Notes under the pieces: model-generated
Database searches by the model: none
Seen by the model: only the letters and a program-made list of their open reading frames with translations
Told to the model about the DNA's origin: nothing
Shown here: positions 1 to 11,818 of the stretch, piece by piece
Layout of the letters: the number at the start of each line of letters is the position of its first letter
Position numbering within the stretch: the stretch's first letter is position 1
NCBI RefSeq assembly: GCF_018687715.1
Contig: NC_056752.1
Location: 4,216,001 to 4,280,000 of the forward strand
Direction: 5' to 3'
DNA: 64,000 nucleotides
Origin: Carya illinoinensis
Taxonomy: Eukaryota > Streptophyta > Magnoliopsida > Fagales > Juglandaceae
Program-made: the position numbers and the translations under genes

Positions 1-7
1 ACTTGGT

Positions 8-2221
8 TTGGCCAGTGATGGGTTTAATCCTTTCAATAACATGAGTAGACCATACAACATTTGGCCCGTACTGCTTGTGCCTTACAACTTGCCCCCACAG
101 TCATGCATGAAAGATCCATATACCATGTTGTCGTTGCTAATCCCTGGGCCTAAGTCACCAGGTAATGATATTGATGTGTTCTTGCGTCCTCTGATCGATG
201 AGTTGAAGGAGTTATGGGAAGAGGGTGTTCGTACCTATGATGCGTACAGTGGGCAAAACTTTACACTGCATGCAGCTCTACTTTGGACTATCAATGACTT
301 CCCTGCATACGCCAATCTTTCCAGGTGGAGCACAAAAGGCAAGATGGCATGCCCATATTGTACATCTGACACAAATTCACAATGGTTGGTATATGGCCGC
401 AAACATTGCTACATGGGTCATCAACGATGGTTGCCCGTAGGGCACACATGGAGACGCAGAAAAATGCTTTTAATGGGTTTGAAGAGCACAGACTCCAACC
501 ATCAAGAGTCGTTGGAGAGGAATTGCTTGAACAACTAAGTCTTTTGTCACATGTTGAGTTTGGTAAATCTACTTCGAAGAGGAAACGAACGCCCAATCAG
601 CTTAATTGGACAAAAAAATCTATATTTTTTGAACTTCCCTGTTGGTTATCCTTGGGTTTGAGACATAACCTGGATGTTATGCATATTGAGAAAAACATAT
701 GCGATAATGTCTTGGGAACATTATTGAATATTGAAGGGAAAACTAAGGACTCTGCCAATGCGCGTAGGGATTTGGCAAACCTTGGAATAAGGAAAGAGTT
801 GCACTTACAACATGAGGGCGATCGTGTAACTATGGGCCTTGGTTGCTACATGTTAAATGGAAATGAGCTAAAGGCTTTTTGTGCATGGTTGTCAAAAGTT
901 AAATTCCCTGATGGGTTTGCCTCGAATATTGGCCGGTGTGTAAATGCTAGTGACGGAAAGATCAGTGGAATGAAGAGCCATGACTGTCATGTCTTTTTGC
1001 AAGCACTGCTACCGGTTGTGATTGGTGGGTTCTTAAGGGCCGATGTGCGTCAGGCATTGATAGAGTTGAGTGGGTTCTTTAAAGAGTTATGTTCTCAGAC
1101 TTTGAACATATCAGTATTGGATCGTCTTAAAGCTAATATTCCCATCATTCTATGCAAACTAGAAATGATATTCTCTCTAGCTTTTTTTGATATAATGCTG
1201 CACCTTTCTATTCACTTGCCAGAGGAGGCTCTACTAGCAGGACCCATGCAATACAGATGGATGTATCCCTTTGAGAGGTATTTAGGAAAGTTCAAGCGTT
1301 ACGTCTGCAACAGAGCCCGTCCTGAAGGCTCAATTGCTGAGGCATATGTGCATCTCGAGTGCCTAACATTTTGCTCAATGTACCTCCATGATATAGAAAC
1401 GAAATATAATCGGGACGAACGCAATAGTGATGTACTTATTGGTTCGATTGAGACGGGAAATGTGGAAAGTTTATCTGTTTTCTCACAAAAGGTTAGACCA
1501 TTGGGGACACCGCACTCGCACATATTAGTCGACTCACTAATGTTCAAGACCCGATGGTATGTACTTAATAATTGCCCAGAGGTTGATCAATACATTGAGT
1601 AAGTACATCATGCTCAAATTGTTAAGTTCAGCGTTTATTTTGATATAATCTGCCCATGCCTTGTAACCATTACCTTGTATTACTCAGGGAGCACTATAAT
1701 AAGATGAAAGAAGAAGACCCTGATAACATCGACCGTAGGCATCAGAGTCAGTTTCCATCGTGGTTTAGATCACACGTAAGATAAGACATATATTCCTAAA
1801 ACATTTTGTGGCAGTAAATGAACTTAAAAATTATTGTCTATTAGTTTAATAATCTGATCGTATTCGACTCTTTTTTGTGGTAGATTCGAGAGCTGCGTGT
1901 AGTTAGCCCAACTGAGATAAATGATGAGATATATGCATTAGCATGTGGTCCAGATCCGTGTGTAGCGTCTTATGCGGATGCAACATGAATGGTGTTCGAT
2001 TTCATACTCAAGAGTGTGAATGGCATCGGCGCACTCAAAACTGTGGGGTTGTTGTTCATGGCGAGCATCAGGGGTCCCCAGTTGACTTCTATGGTTTGTT
2101 GCATGATATTATAGAAATACGCTACATGGGTTGGCGTAAGGTTTATCTATTTCAATGCACTTGGTATGATGTTGGGGACCCAAGAAGGGGGATACGTGTA
2201 AGGGACCATCATTATGACTGA
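8..2221 (+). pseudogene. CACTA TNP2-like transposase (Transposase_21, DUF4218, DUF4216), frameshifted
   Basis: In plants the TNP2-type protein cuts and joins CACTA element ends. The reading starts off-window. Bases 8-455 encode a Transposase_21 stretch with FNPFNNMSRPYNIWPVLL and a CPYC pair. Near 455 the frame shifts by one; the second frame (about 456-1596) continues with NWTKKSIFFELP, LRHNLDVMHIEKNICDN and GTLLNIEGKTKD, then DUF4218 (RYLGKFKRYVCNRARPEGSI). A GTAAGT donor sits at about 1597. A short exon follows (1688-1776, EHYNKMKEEDPDN), then a third exon from about 1885 leading into DUF4216 (NGVRFHTQECEWHRRTQN, IRYMGWRKVYLFQC). Another frame change lies near 1970-1985, between the ACGPDP stretch and the DUF4216 start. 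At least two frame breaks make this a pseudogene. Exon borders are read from GT/AG signals and protein continuity. Confidence 0.85.
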
Positions 2222-2640
2222 GTTTGTTAGGATTGCATAAAAATTTTGAACTATATGCTATGCATTTCACAACCCGACGGTTTAACTTTATCACTCATAA
2301 TGATGTGACTATAATATATGTGGGTTATGTGCAGACAATGCAGGACGTCCAATGCATCAATGTCGAAGTCGATGTAATGGTGGGAAACAAGCTACGCAAT
2401 GCAGCAGGTATTAATCCAAAACTAAGCTTACATGTTCAGCTTATGTTCAAAACCAAAGCCTGTTTGTTCATACTTGGAGGTCAATTTGTTCCCCTCCATT
2501 GCTGGTGTCCCAAGACACTAAGCACTCAAAGTATGAGTGCAAAATTTGGTGATTATACATAGAAGCTTAGACCCTTGGTGGAGATATTTGGTTTACAAAT
2601 TTAGCGAATGTAAAAGTTGGCTTTTTGTACATAGGTCTAT

Positions 2641-2675
2641 GATCACGCCCAATTGTAACTCATTTGGGCGTGATC
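2641..2675. repeat. Perfect 12-bp inverted repeat (hairpin)
   Basis: Arms GATCACGCCCAA (2641-2652) and TTGGGCGTGATC (2664-2675) are exact reverse complements around an 11-nt loop. It follows the DUF4216 end by about 420 bp. A role in 3' end formation or as a folded transcript is only a guess. Confidence 0.75.
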
Positions 2676-5115
2676 GTTGTTGTAGATTTGTAACCCAAAT
2701 AGCAATAAAAATAAAACGTAGACTTGATAATTAGTACAAGTCTATGGCGTTATCATTATAATGCACTAAATAGAAGCCCAGTTGAGGTTTGTTAGCCTAG
2801 ACTTGAGGTTACAAGCTGGTGCAGCTAGTAAATAATGTGCATAAAAGGCTAGAGATACAGTTGAAGATTACATTTAGGACATTATACATGTGGGTATAAC
2901 CTACTTAATCACATATGGTATGTAGTTCATACCTATATTGGGTGGAGGTTTATACTTAATAAGTTTAAGTATATTTGTTAGCTTTCCTATGGAAGTAAAG
3001 AGATACTCACAATGGATACTAACATTGTGTGCAGATTAGCTGGTTGCACTTCAAGTAACAAATTTCAGATTTGTACACCAGTGCTCTACTGTTGATGGAA
3101 GGAGGTTGATGATGTGATATGAGTTTGGATCTTCTTTGAAGTACCAGCAAGGGGGGTGAATGAGGAGCTGTAGTTGTAGAAAATTATGTAATTCAGGTCA
3201 ATCTAAATATTGGCCTTAATGTGTAATTTGTGTAACTGACTTAGTGACAATATTTTGTACATGGCTTGTACTTCCATGGCATGAACATGTTGGCAAAATA
3301 GCATGCTAAGACTGCATATGAACTTACTTGAATGAGTTGATGCAATGCACTGTAGATGGATAGTATATGGTATATATGCATTAGCATGGGGTACTATAAG
3401 GGAAAGTCCAAAATATCACCTGTGGGGTTATAAAACTAATTTGTGTAAAATATGGTGCAAAGCTGGGAATTCAACTTGGTATTTTAGCTCATGTAGGGTA
3501 TGTGCATGTTGGAAGATTGATGGGGATTCCTAATTTATAAATTAGGAACACAACAACTGAACTTAGAAAGATTTAAGTTCACTGCAACATTCTAGAATCC
3601 AGGTTTAGAGTCCACCTATGAAATTGATGAGTTTCAGTTTTCTCACAAGTAGGCTTCAAGGGTTATGCCCATCCACTCCTGCTGTATAATGAGTAGTGGG
3701 CAGGATAAGAACATGTACATCCGACCTGATTAAGAATGTCATATAGTAGGGTTGGTAATTTTCATGCATTAACCAATATGCATTCAGTTATATAAAAAGG
3801 TATATATATATATACCTATATATATAACAGTATGCATATATTTGGGATGTAAACTGATTTGTCTCGAGAATGGGGGGACAATGATGATAGATTGATAAAG
3901 TTTCAGGAGGCACTAACACCTGGCCACGAAAATATCACCTTTACTTATGCAGCATGTCGATTGAGGTAGCAAATGATTGTCATTTTTAATGCTCCATAAA
4001 ATAATTCTCCCACAAAATATGGACCCTCCACTAGGAGTCCAAGTCGGCCACTCACAGTTTAGATGTAAATATGGATACATGCAATATACCTTCTATTTGA
4101 GAGTGTATATATATATGGCAAGTTAGGTGATGCATCAGCATGAAGTATCCGTTTCTCACATTGTGTAATATATAATTGTGTGGGATGGTAGCCTACCAAA
4201 TTGCTACATGGATTTTAATTTACCCTGATATAATCTGTTTTATGGAAAATAAGGTTTATGAAATATATATATTGCCATGTATATTGCCATATATAATCTA
4301 TGATTTATATATATATATATATATAATATGATATAATTTACTATTTACTATTGCCATATATAATCTATGATATAATTAACTATGATATAATCTGTTTTAA
4401 TTTACTATTGCCATCTATATATAATATGCAACTTCATATTATATATCGAGCTTCATCCAAATGCACAAGAAGATGCGTACTTTGTAAATAATAGGTGGCA
4501 TTCATGCCTGATTAGCTAGTAAAAAGTCATGTATATACCATATGTTATATATATATATATATATTATATATATAGCGTATGTGATGGTTATCAAGTAGGT
4601 GGTAGACCACACGATATATGGTAAGAAGTAAAAAGTTGGCTGTAGTGGCTTTCTAACATTATCCACTAAAACTTTTGGGTGGGATAAAATTGGGTGGGGG
4701 GACTAGTTTGAGTGGAAATGGCGCCAGAGAACAAAGCTGGGGTCCACAGCAAGGATTTGTGTGCAGAAGTCCAAAAAACATGGGGTTTACACGTGGTAAT
4801 AAAGTTGGAAACTGTGTATCAGCAGTAGGACTCTACAGAGATACTTAAAACATTTGCCCGTACCCCTTCCCTCCCATATCTTAACACACCCAGCATAAAG
4901 GTAACTGATTTACAGAATACAACTCAAACTGAGGTTGGGCAGCGATATTCTTCTCGTGGAGCTGCTAACCAGCTCCTTACAACAGAGATAACCTTGGAAT
5001 AACTGCAGAAGAAAAATAGCACACCGTGTAAAAGTGAGTGCTTTCTAGCACAAAAGCATTCTCTGCCACGCAAGGAAGTTGGAGCTGCAACCAGGTACAT
5101 AAAAAGTTTCAGATT

Positions 5116-5221
5116 ACTGCTTCTACTACTTCTAATGGCTTTTAACAAAGGCCAACACTGTCTTCTTAACTGCTTCTACTACTTCTAAAGGCTTTTAACA
5201 AAGGCTAACACTTACTTCTTG
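5116..5221. repeat. 53-bp tandem duplication
   Basis: Two adjacent copies start at 5116 and 5169 with ACTGCTTCTACTACTTCTAA and differ at only a few positions (for example ATGGC versus AAGGC). No gene covers them. Confidence 0.8.
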
Positions 5222-6658
5222 TAATGGTTGTTTTACACACTCAATGGTAACCTGTTGATTGGTTACCATTCCACTTGAGCACAAAAGTATGGTGGTGTTA
5301 GAGTGGGTTTTGGTTTAAGGCTAGCATGTCAAGACATGGGTAAATGTACTGTCCATTTTTAGGTTGAGTGAGTTTGAAAGGGTAAAATGTTAGAGTGGGA
5401 TTTGTTTTACTGCCAAGATGTCAAAAGACAGTAAATATACTATCCAGTACGGCAGGGAAAAATAGTGTCATATATGCATATATTCTTCAAACCATCGTGG
5501 CATCTTGAGTGTTTCTATGGATGTGGTTGTAGATGCCAGACAACCTGCATGTTAGTATTAGTTTTTCTCCTCGTATAGCAGTTTATCAAAGGAAAAAAAC
5601 TTAATATAGGTCAAGGTGTTTTACCCTTTCCAACATTAATATTACATTGTAAAGTAGAGATGACTTTTAGTATGCAATGTTATGTATAGCAAAACAAATT
5701 CCAGATCTGTGATGAAAGGCACTTACCATCAATCAGCTGAAACTTTAAGAAGGTAAATCATTTGTGAATACTTCACAATATCTAACAAGTTTGTACCCCC
5801 TGGTTTGGGTCCAAAATTCCCAGAAATACACATGAGTGCAGAAATAGTGTTGGGGTTGTAAGTGATAGTAAGGGGGTTTTGTTTTTAGGATTGTAAAATA
5901 CACTTACAGTTTAGTGGCTATAAGATGTTTGTTGTTGGATATGTCTAACACAATATCCAAAGCTTTAGTTAGTCCTCCTGGTTCAGCTTTTTTAAAAAAA
6001 TGCTAGCGATCCGAAAATTTTTCAAGGCCCACTAGTCGCTATTGGTGGGTATAGTGGATACCATACAAGTTGCCACAACTAAGCAGCTTCTCCTCCTCAT
6101 ACAGTAGTTTGAATAACCCCATTTAAACACTGCATCTAGGTGATTTTTTCACACTAAACAACATAACAATAAAAATAAATTGTAAACCAGGGGGTACATT
6201 TTGGCGTAAGGCTGGGATTGAAGTCCAAACTTCAGAATATTGAAAGTTGGCCTTCTAATTTCATTTAAAAGGCCAACACTACACTTTGATGTGAATTAAA
6301 CATGAGTTACAACCACTAATTTTGTGTGTAAGAGTTAATGCTTGAACATGTTCTAAGGGGTGTTGTTATTAATTATGTGGGTTCTGCAGGTGGGAGAACA
6401 TGGTCAATGGCATTTTAACAAATGTCATTGACCAAGTTATTTCATATGTGTGTTACACATTCCAAAGGGTGGTTTAATTCCTACTTCTAGTTAGTAGGAA
6501 TTGGTTTATTTAGACACCTGTGATTAGGCAGATATACTACCATCATGATGGCTAGATGGTAGTAAAAATTAATTCCCTCCAGCATTCAAGCTCATAGCCT
6601 AAAATATGAGTTGTTACAACTTGTTGAGCTGTGGGACAGTATTAAATAATGGAAACTT

Positions 6659-8540
6659 ATGTGTATTAGTCTGGTTGCATTTTCATGTTACAGAAGCTTT
6701 TTCCACCCAGCAGAGAAGGCAAGGATGGTGAGATCTATGAAGTTTCGTGGGGGCCGAATCAGACAAGGTAGAGAAGAGATATGTCGCAGTCCAATACCAG
6801 AAGCGCCCTTGCCTACTCAAACCATGTTGCGGGACGAGCCGGATACAAATGATGAAACTCAGGATATAGGAGCCATAGCCGCACAAGAGGCTATGGGTGG
6901 AGATGTCGTTGGAGAGGGCCAAACTAATACAGGTATGTCATCAATAAATAAACGATTAATTGAATTAATGTGTTATCAAATCATTTTCAACTACAAGTAA
7001 CATTCAATAAATAAACGACACCTGAATTAATGTGTTATTTATCCTAATCAATTGATGTCTTGATGTAGATCCACCTAGGAAGAAAAGAGGTCGAGGGCCT
7101 ACGAAGGGAACACTATTTGAAAGAATGAGAAAAGTGGGCAAGATACCTCTGGTCATCGAGGCCCATCTTGCGAGAATGCATCCACATTCACTTGCCGGCT
7201 AATAGACATCATTAAAATACATGCCGACATGAGGCATGCTAGTTGGAGTTATGTACCCAAAGCTGAAAAGCAAGAGCTGATTGATCGTGTCAGGGTAGGA
7301 GTTTAATTTTTAATAAACTGGAAATTAAGTTGGCTGCTGACTCCATTAGATTATTCTTCAAATGATGGTTATCAAACTCATGTAACACTTTCAATATTTA
7401 ATGCAGGCAGATTTTCTACTAGATTGGACAAGAGAACCATCGGGAGATGGTTGTAAACCATTTGGCCGACAAGTATAATGCATTCCATTATGCATTACAC
7501 AAAGTGTATAATAAATATGCCTCACATGAAGAGGCACTACGTGGTGGGACAAACAAGGTGGACAAACAAGTATGGGAAAAACTATGTGAAAGGTGGGCAA
7601 GTCCTGCATTCAAGGTATTGGACTTTTGTTTAACTTTCAGATTATAAATATAATTGCAGCCATGAAATTAATTATAAGTTCAGCTTAGGCACTCTATTTG
7701 CTACATTCAGGGATTCTACTTTCAATTTGTTGCTTATGTCTGATTTTGAGAAAAGTGATGTACAATTTTGAGGGGGGAAAACTAATTTCACAAAACCAAA
7801 TGCAGGAGAAGTCCAAGAGAAACATTTCAAATAGGCAAAAGTTGAAGGTTGCTCATACTGGTGGTCGCAAATCCTTTATTCGAATATTAGAGGAGAAGAT
7901 TTGTGATACTCAACTATAATAAAGTTATATGTATTTAATAGTGTAGCAACAAATTTTCATGCCTGAAATTCTTCATTTTTCAGCGACCGATGCAACAAAA
8001 TATGGTGGCCTTCTATAAGGATACCCACTGGTCAACACGGAAAGGAAAATTCATAAATGAAGCTACTGAACTCAATTACGTAAGCTGATGGTTCTTCAAG
8101 TAATTTCATTTATATATGCTGGAGCAACAATAGGTGTCAATTGCTGATAATTTTCCTTCTTACCATGCCAATAACAGAATTTAATGATGGAGAGGTTAGC
8201 TGAGAAAGAGTCCGACGAGGATCTTGAAGAAGCAGCTTCCACCATCTTCAAAGAAGTATTGGGCAACAAATCTAGATACACGTCTGGTATGGGGCACATG
8301 GTGATTACAGAACCATCTCCTTCAATGCAGAAGAGTAGAGCTTTTATTAGTCTCTCGGAGGAGAATCAAAGGAACAAGAGCGATGCTAAAATGTACAAAA
8401 GCAAACTGGATGGAATGATGGCTGATATTGTAGAATTGAGGAGGAATTTTTCAGAGCATGAGAAGCTATTGATGAGCTATCGGAACACTGATTTACCCTC
8501 TGGTACTGAGTCTCATAGAGAGACTCAACTGGATGATTAG
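6659..8540 (+). pseudogene. CACTA second gene, Transposase_24 family, six exons, frameshifted
   Basis: This family accompanies TNP2 in plant CACTA elements. Exons deduced from GT/AG junctions and protein continuity: about 6659-6932 (start uncertain), 7069-7294, 7407-7614, 7806-7902, 7984-8079 and 8178-8540. Exon 2 opens with PPRKKRGRGPTKGTL, a basic DNA-binding-like tract. It shifts frame near 7155 into a stretch with IDIIKIHADMRHASW. Exon 3 has a second shift near 7435 before MVVNHLADKYNAFHYALHK. Exon 4 reads SKRNISNRQKLKVAHTGGRK and exon 6 holds SDEDLEEAASTIFKEVLG, followed by a charged tail that probably forms a coiled coil (8330-8500), ending in a stop at 8540. The two shifts break the product. 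Exon borders other than those with clear GT/AG are approximate. Confidence 0.78.
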
Positions 8541-10929
8541 CTGGATTTATACAGAAAGTTTTTTGTGGAGGGGGTTTTTTGTGGGGGGACTAATTTTGTG
8601 GATAGTTTAGAGCACTATAATGTAACACCTTAAATTCCAAGCTAAGACATACCTAAGGTAATGTTATTTTGGTCAAGTAACATAATAGTTAGGCTGGTTA
8701 TCTTATAACATAGTTACAGGAAAGGTAAGATGATGGGTAAACTTTTTGACTTGCTTGGTATTTTGTCTAGTGTTCAAGGGTTCAGTTCTGAAACAAATAT
8801 GGTACAAAAGGTACATGTTTTTTCTTTGCTTTGCATATATGGAGGGAAAACAGAATATATATATATGTTGATTGGTTGTCCCTTCCATTCTAAATTACAG
8901 GCTCAATAGCAGTGATGATAGGCAGGGATTTCAGCCTCATGGATTGTCGATGGTAGAGCAGGAGGATGGTTCATGCTCTTAACAAATTTTCAAATGAAAG
9001 GTAATTTCTTGGGATTCAGCCTAATGTAGCTAGAAATTGCCTAGTAATACTTGGAGATTATTTAACAAAAAGCAAGAGTCCTGGAAGGGACACCATAAAT
9101 AGGGCAACATCTTAATGTCAAGGAAAATAGAAATGAAATATGTTAACTCAGGTTTTACAATTCATGAAACAGAGTGGGTTATAAGGAAACTCGGTAAACA
9201 TTTTCCTAAATTTATGTATAATGGAGTCATCAGTTTCCTAATGGAAAATGGTGAATGGACAGTTTACAGATCATATCCTAATGAAGTACTCATAGGACAT
9301 GTGAGGCTATAATGTGTAATATAAATGTTTACAGTTTCTGTAATCCCCAGTAATGTATGTCAACTAATTCAGTATGTCATAATATATGGGAACAAAACCT
9401 GTGGGTGGGTCTGAAATCACTACATTTCAGAGTTGGGTTGTGGGGAAAAAGTGAAATAAAAAATTCCATGAAGAGGAAGTTGAAATTCGTGCAACCTAGG
9501 GATGACCTTTCAATTTGTTTTATTAGCTAAACAAATAAGGATATACTTGCATATCCTAATATCTAGGAGATGGTAGATGGGAATACCTATAGATGTGTTG
9601 GTATTATAGACCAGTTTAGCTGCACATAGTACATTACTCTAATTCAAAAACTGTGTTATGTATTTGAAGGTTTAAACATCAGTTTAAACCTTCAAATATT
9701 GGTGTGGTTTCAGCTATAGCAGCTGCATATATTGCAGAATATTCAACTGCAGTATATTAAGTATTAGCATCTTTGTAATGCTAATAATAATATAGTGTCC
9801 ATGTATGGGAATATTAACTTAATAATATTGGCAAAACATTCATGATTAATTATAGGTAGATGATACACAAAAACAATATGTGGCTGAATGGGGCTTCATT
9901 ATTAAATGATGCAGGCTTTCATAATGTATATGGGAAACTGATATATTTCTTTATGTAGAACATTGAAGTAATGTCATGTAATATGCATGCAGTATATATA
10001 ATATTGTTTGACAGTAGGAAGCTTATCTATTTCATTGTAATAGGTGACAACAAAACCAATCATTTCTGGAGGAACAGGCAGAATGCCCTCATGTTGGTTC
10101 CACGACAATCTGAAACGCAGATCAGATTCACGCTTTGTAATCCGTGTATATGTCCTTCATCCCATCCTTAAAAGAGTCATTAAATTGCCAGTAGATATAA
10201 TTCCCTCATGTACTTAGAATATCAGTTGTAAAGCAAACTGTAGGTTTCATGGCCTTGAATTCATTTGTGATGAATTAACATTAAGGTTTCAGGTTGAACC
10301 CATTTGGTACTGTAATTCAATTGGGAGATTGCATGCCGCCTGTTGTGTCTCTATGGATGTTTGCATTTCTTCCATATCTTGGGAATGTGCTCATATATAG
10401 TATATTGACAGGTTATTATGGAAGTTAATGGATAAGTGTATCATTTGTATGTGTTTCTTTGCAAGAAATTGCCAAATACTTGGATTCTGAATGGGGAAAC
10501 AAATTTTGGTATATACTTGGATTCTGAATGCGTTGGGATAACAGGATTTTGTGAATGGGGTTTTGATAATAAGTGATGGTTATTATGAATTGTAAAATTT
10601 ATATATTCAACTTTCAAACAGGTTATTCCCATATTCTCATTTCGTCACAAAAAGTAGGTATATATAATACTCGGTTTTGCCACCACTTTGCAGGGATGGC
10701 AATATTAGCTTGACTATGTTTTTCCCATGTTGGAGAATTGATCTGAAAAGATTTAATTGTACAATAGGACAGATGGATAATAATCAATAGCCATGAGTTT
10801 TGAGTGGGGCCGAAATGCCTAGTTTCCACCATGGTCATCTTTTCCCACCACCAGTGTGTATGGATGTAACGTATTCCAGACTAAATTCCTATATGGAATG
10901 GAGTTATTTCCAATAACTCCAAGTGGCGG
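8541..10929. other. CACTA 3' non-coding region, no gene seen
   Basis: About 2.4 kb of AT-rich sequence after the Transposase_24 stop. Short open frames here show no recognisable protein. A 17-bp perfect hairpin lies at 9661-9698, and an 18-bp direct repeat ATACTTGGATTCTGAATG occurs twice (near 10474 and 10513). Confidence 0.6.
9661..9698. repeat. Perfect 17-bp hairpin with 4-nt loop
   Basis: Arms 9661-9677 (TATTTGAAGGTTTAAAC) and 9682-9698 are exact reverse complements around ATCA. Length and tightness are well beyond chance even in AT-rich sequence. It could mark a small nested foldback element; it has no run of T typical of a terminator. Confidence 0.85.
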
Positions 10930-11678
10930 GCACAAGCTATTTTGTCAAAACATAACAGAATGGATAATAATATATTGCCACAAAAACGAATTATCCGAAA
11001 CAGAGTTTTGTCATTATAGCATCTAATGGCCAATAATATTTTGCCGAAACATAAGTGAATGGGTAATAATATATTGCCACCAAAACTAGTTGTCTAAAAC
11101 AGATTTTTGTCATTATAGTATCCAATGGGGATAAATTGTTCGCCATATTACGTGAGACGATTGTAAACATAGCACATACCTTTTTCCGACTACCCCTTTT
11201 GACACTAAACATCTATTACCAATCATATCATGTGGTGGAAAAAAGTGGAGTTTCACAATCACAAACCAAGTTGTGATTTAATAGGCACCACGAAGCTGGT
11301 CACAATTATCTAACTGTAACCAGAAGATATAATTACATATATCTTTTTGCCACCATATTATCCATGAAAGGTCTCGTGGGAGATATATATATCCCGACCA
11401 ATAGTAGGTGTCGGAAAAATAATTTAACTTACCACCGGTAAATAAATCCAAATAGCGTTTGCCACCACACCATACTAATTTTCCTACAAACTGTTTTCGT
11501 GGGAAACATCAGTCTTTTTCCACGAAAATTTTTTACCGTGAGAAAAAAATATTCCCCACTTATTATATGCCACCAACCTCCCACGAATATAATTTGGTGG
11601 GATAAATGTTATTGCGACTGGATGGTAGCCTTTTCCGACAACTCTCAACCATGGCAAAAAGCTGCTTTTGTTGTAGTG
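10930..11678. repeat. CACTA subterminal repeat zone and right terminal inverted repeat
   Basis: Short motifs recur in both orientations: GGATAATAATATATTGCCAC-like copies (about 10963 and 11066), CATTATAGYATCYAATGG copies (about 11012 and 11113), repeated TTTGCCACC/TTGCCGAAA and GTGGGAAA/TTTTCCAC pieces. The zone ends with TTGTTGTAGTG at 11668-11678. In this superfamily such repeats bind the transposase subunit; that role here is inferred from family knowledge. Confidence 0.75.
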
Positions 11679-11818
11679 CTTGATAAACCTTCATTCATTT
11701 GATTGGTGACTCGACGTTCCATATGAGCAATACAGCTATCAAAATCATCAGCATTTGGCTCTGTGGTAGTGAAAACCTTCCCAAAATAATCATTGAAAGC
11801 TGACTCTATTCCATCATG
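11679..11818 (-). pseudogene. Inverted LINE ORF2 fragment (linker before reverse transcriptase)
   Basis: Read on the minus strand from 11818 down, the sequence gives about 46 residues including FNDYFGKVFTTTEPNADDF and MERRVTNQMNEG. This matches the segment of plant L1 ORF2 between endonuclease and reverse transcriptase (compare YFQNLFKATNQN in the LINE near 47.5 kb). There is no stop inside. The fragment runs directly into the CACTA end. Confidence 0.7.

Larger units (their letters stand above)
2222..6658. other. Long AT-rich internal spacer of the CACTA element, no gene recognised
   Basis: Between the two transposon genes lie about 4.4 kb in which I see no open frame with recognisable protein. 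It contains TA microsatellites (about 3800-3830, 4305-4325, 4548-4570), repeated copies of a TTACTATTGCCATATATAAT-like stretch between 4283 and 4420, a 12-bp hairpin (2641-2675), a 53-bp tandem duplication (5116-5221) and a degenerate pair near 5297 and 5390. Part may be intron or untranslated leader of the downstream Transposase_24 gene; this is inference. Confidence 0.6.
1..11678 (+). mobile_element. CACTA (En/Spm) DNA transposon, right-hand part; left end outside window
   Basis: The segment carries the two usual CACTA genes in the usual order on the + strand: a TNP2-like transposase (8-2221) and a multi-exon Transposase_24 gene (6659-8540). It finishes with a repeat-rich subterminal zone (about 10930-11670) and the terminal octamer TTGTAGTG at 11671-11678, the reverse complement of the CACTACAA terminus of this superfamily. 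Directly after it lies LINE sequence, so the boundary is sharp. The left terminus and the 3-bp target duplication partner (expected CTT, the bases after 11678) are not in the window. Both genes carry frameshifts, so the copy is probably non-autonomous. The family assignment rests on protein domains plus the terminus and is firm. Confidence 0.88.
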
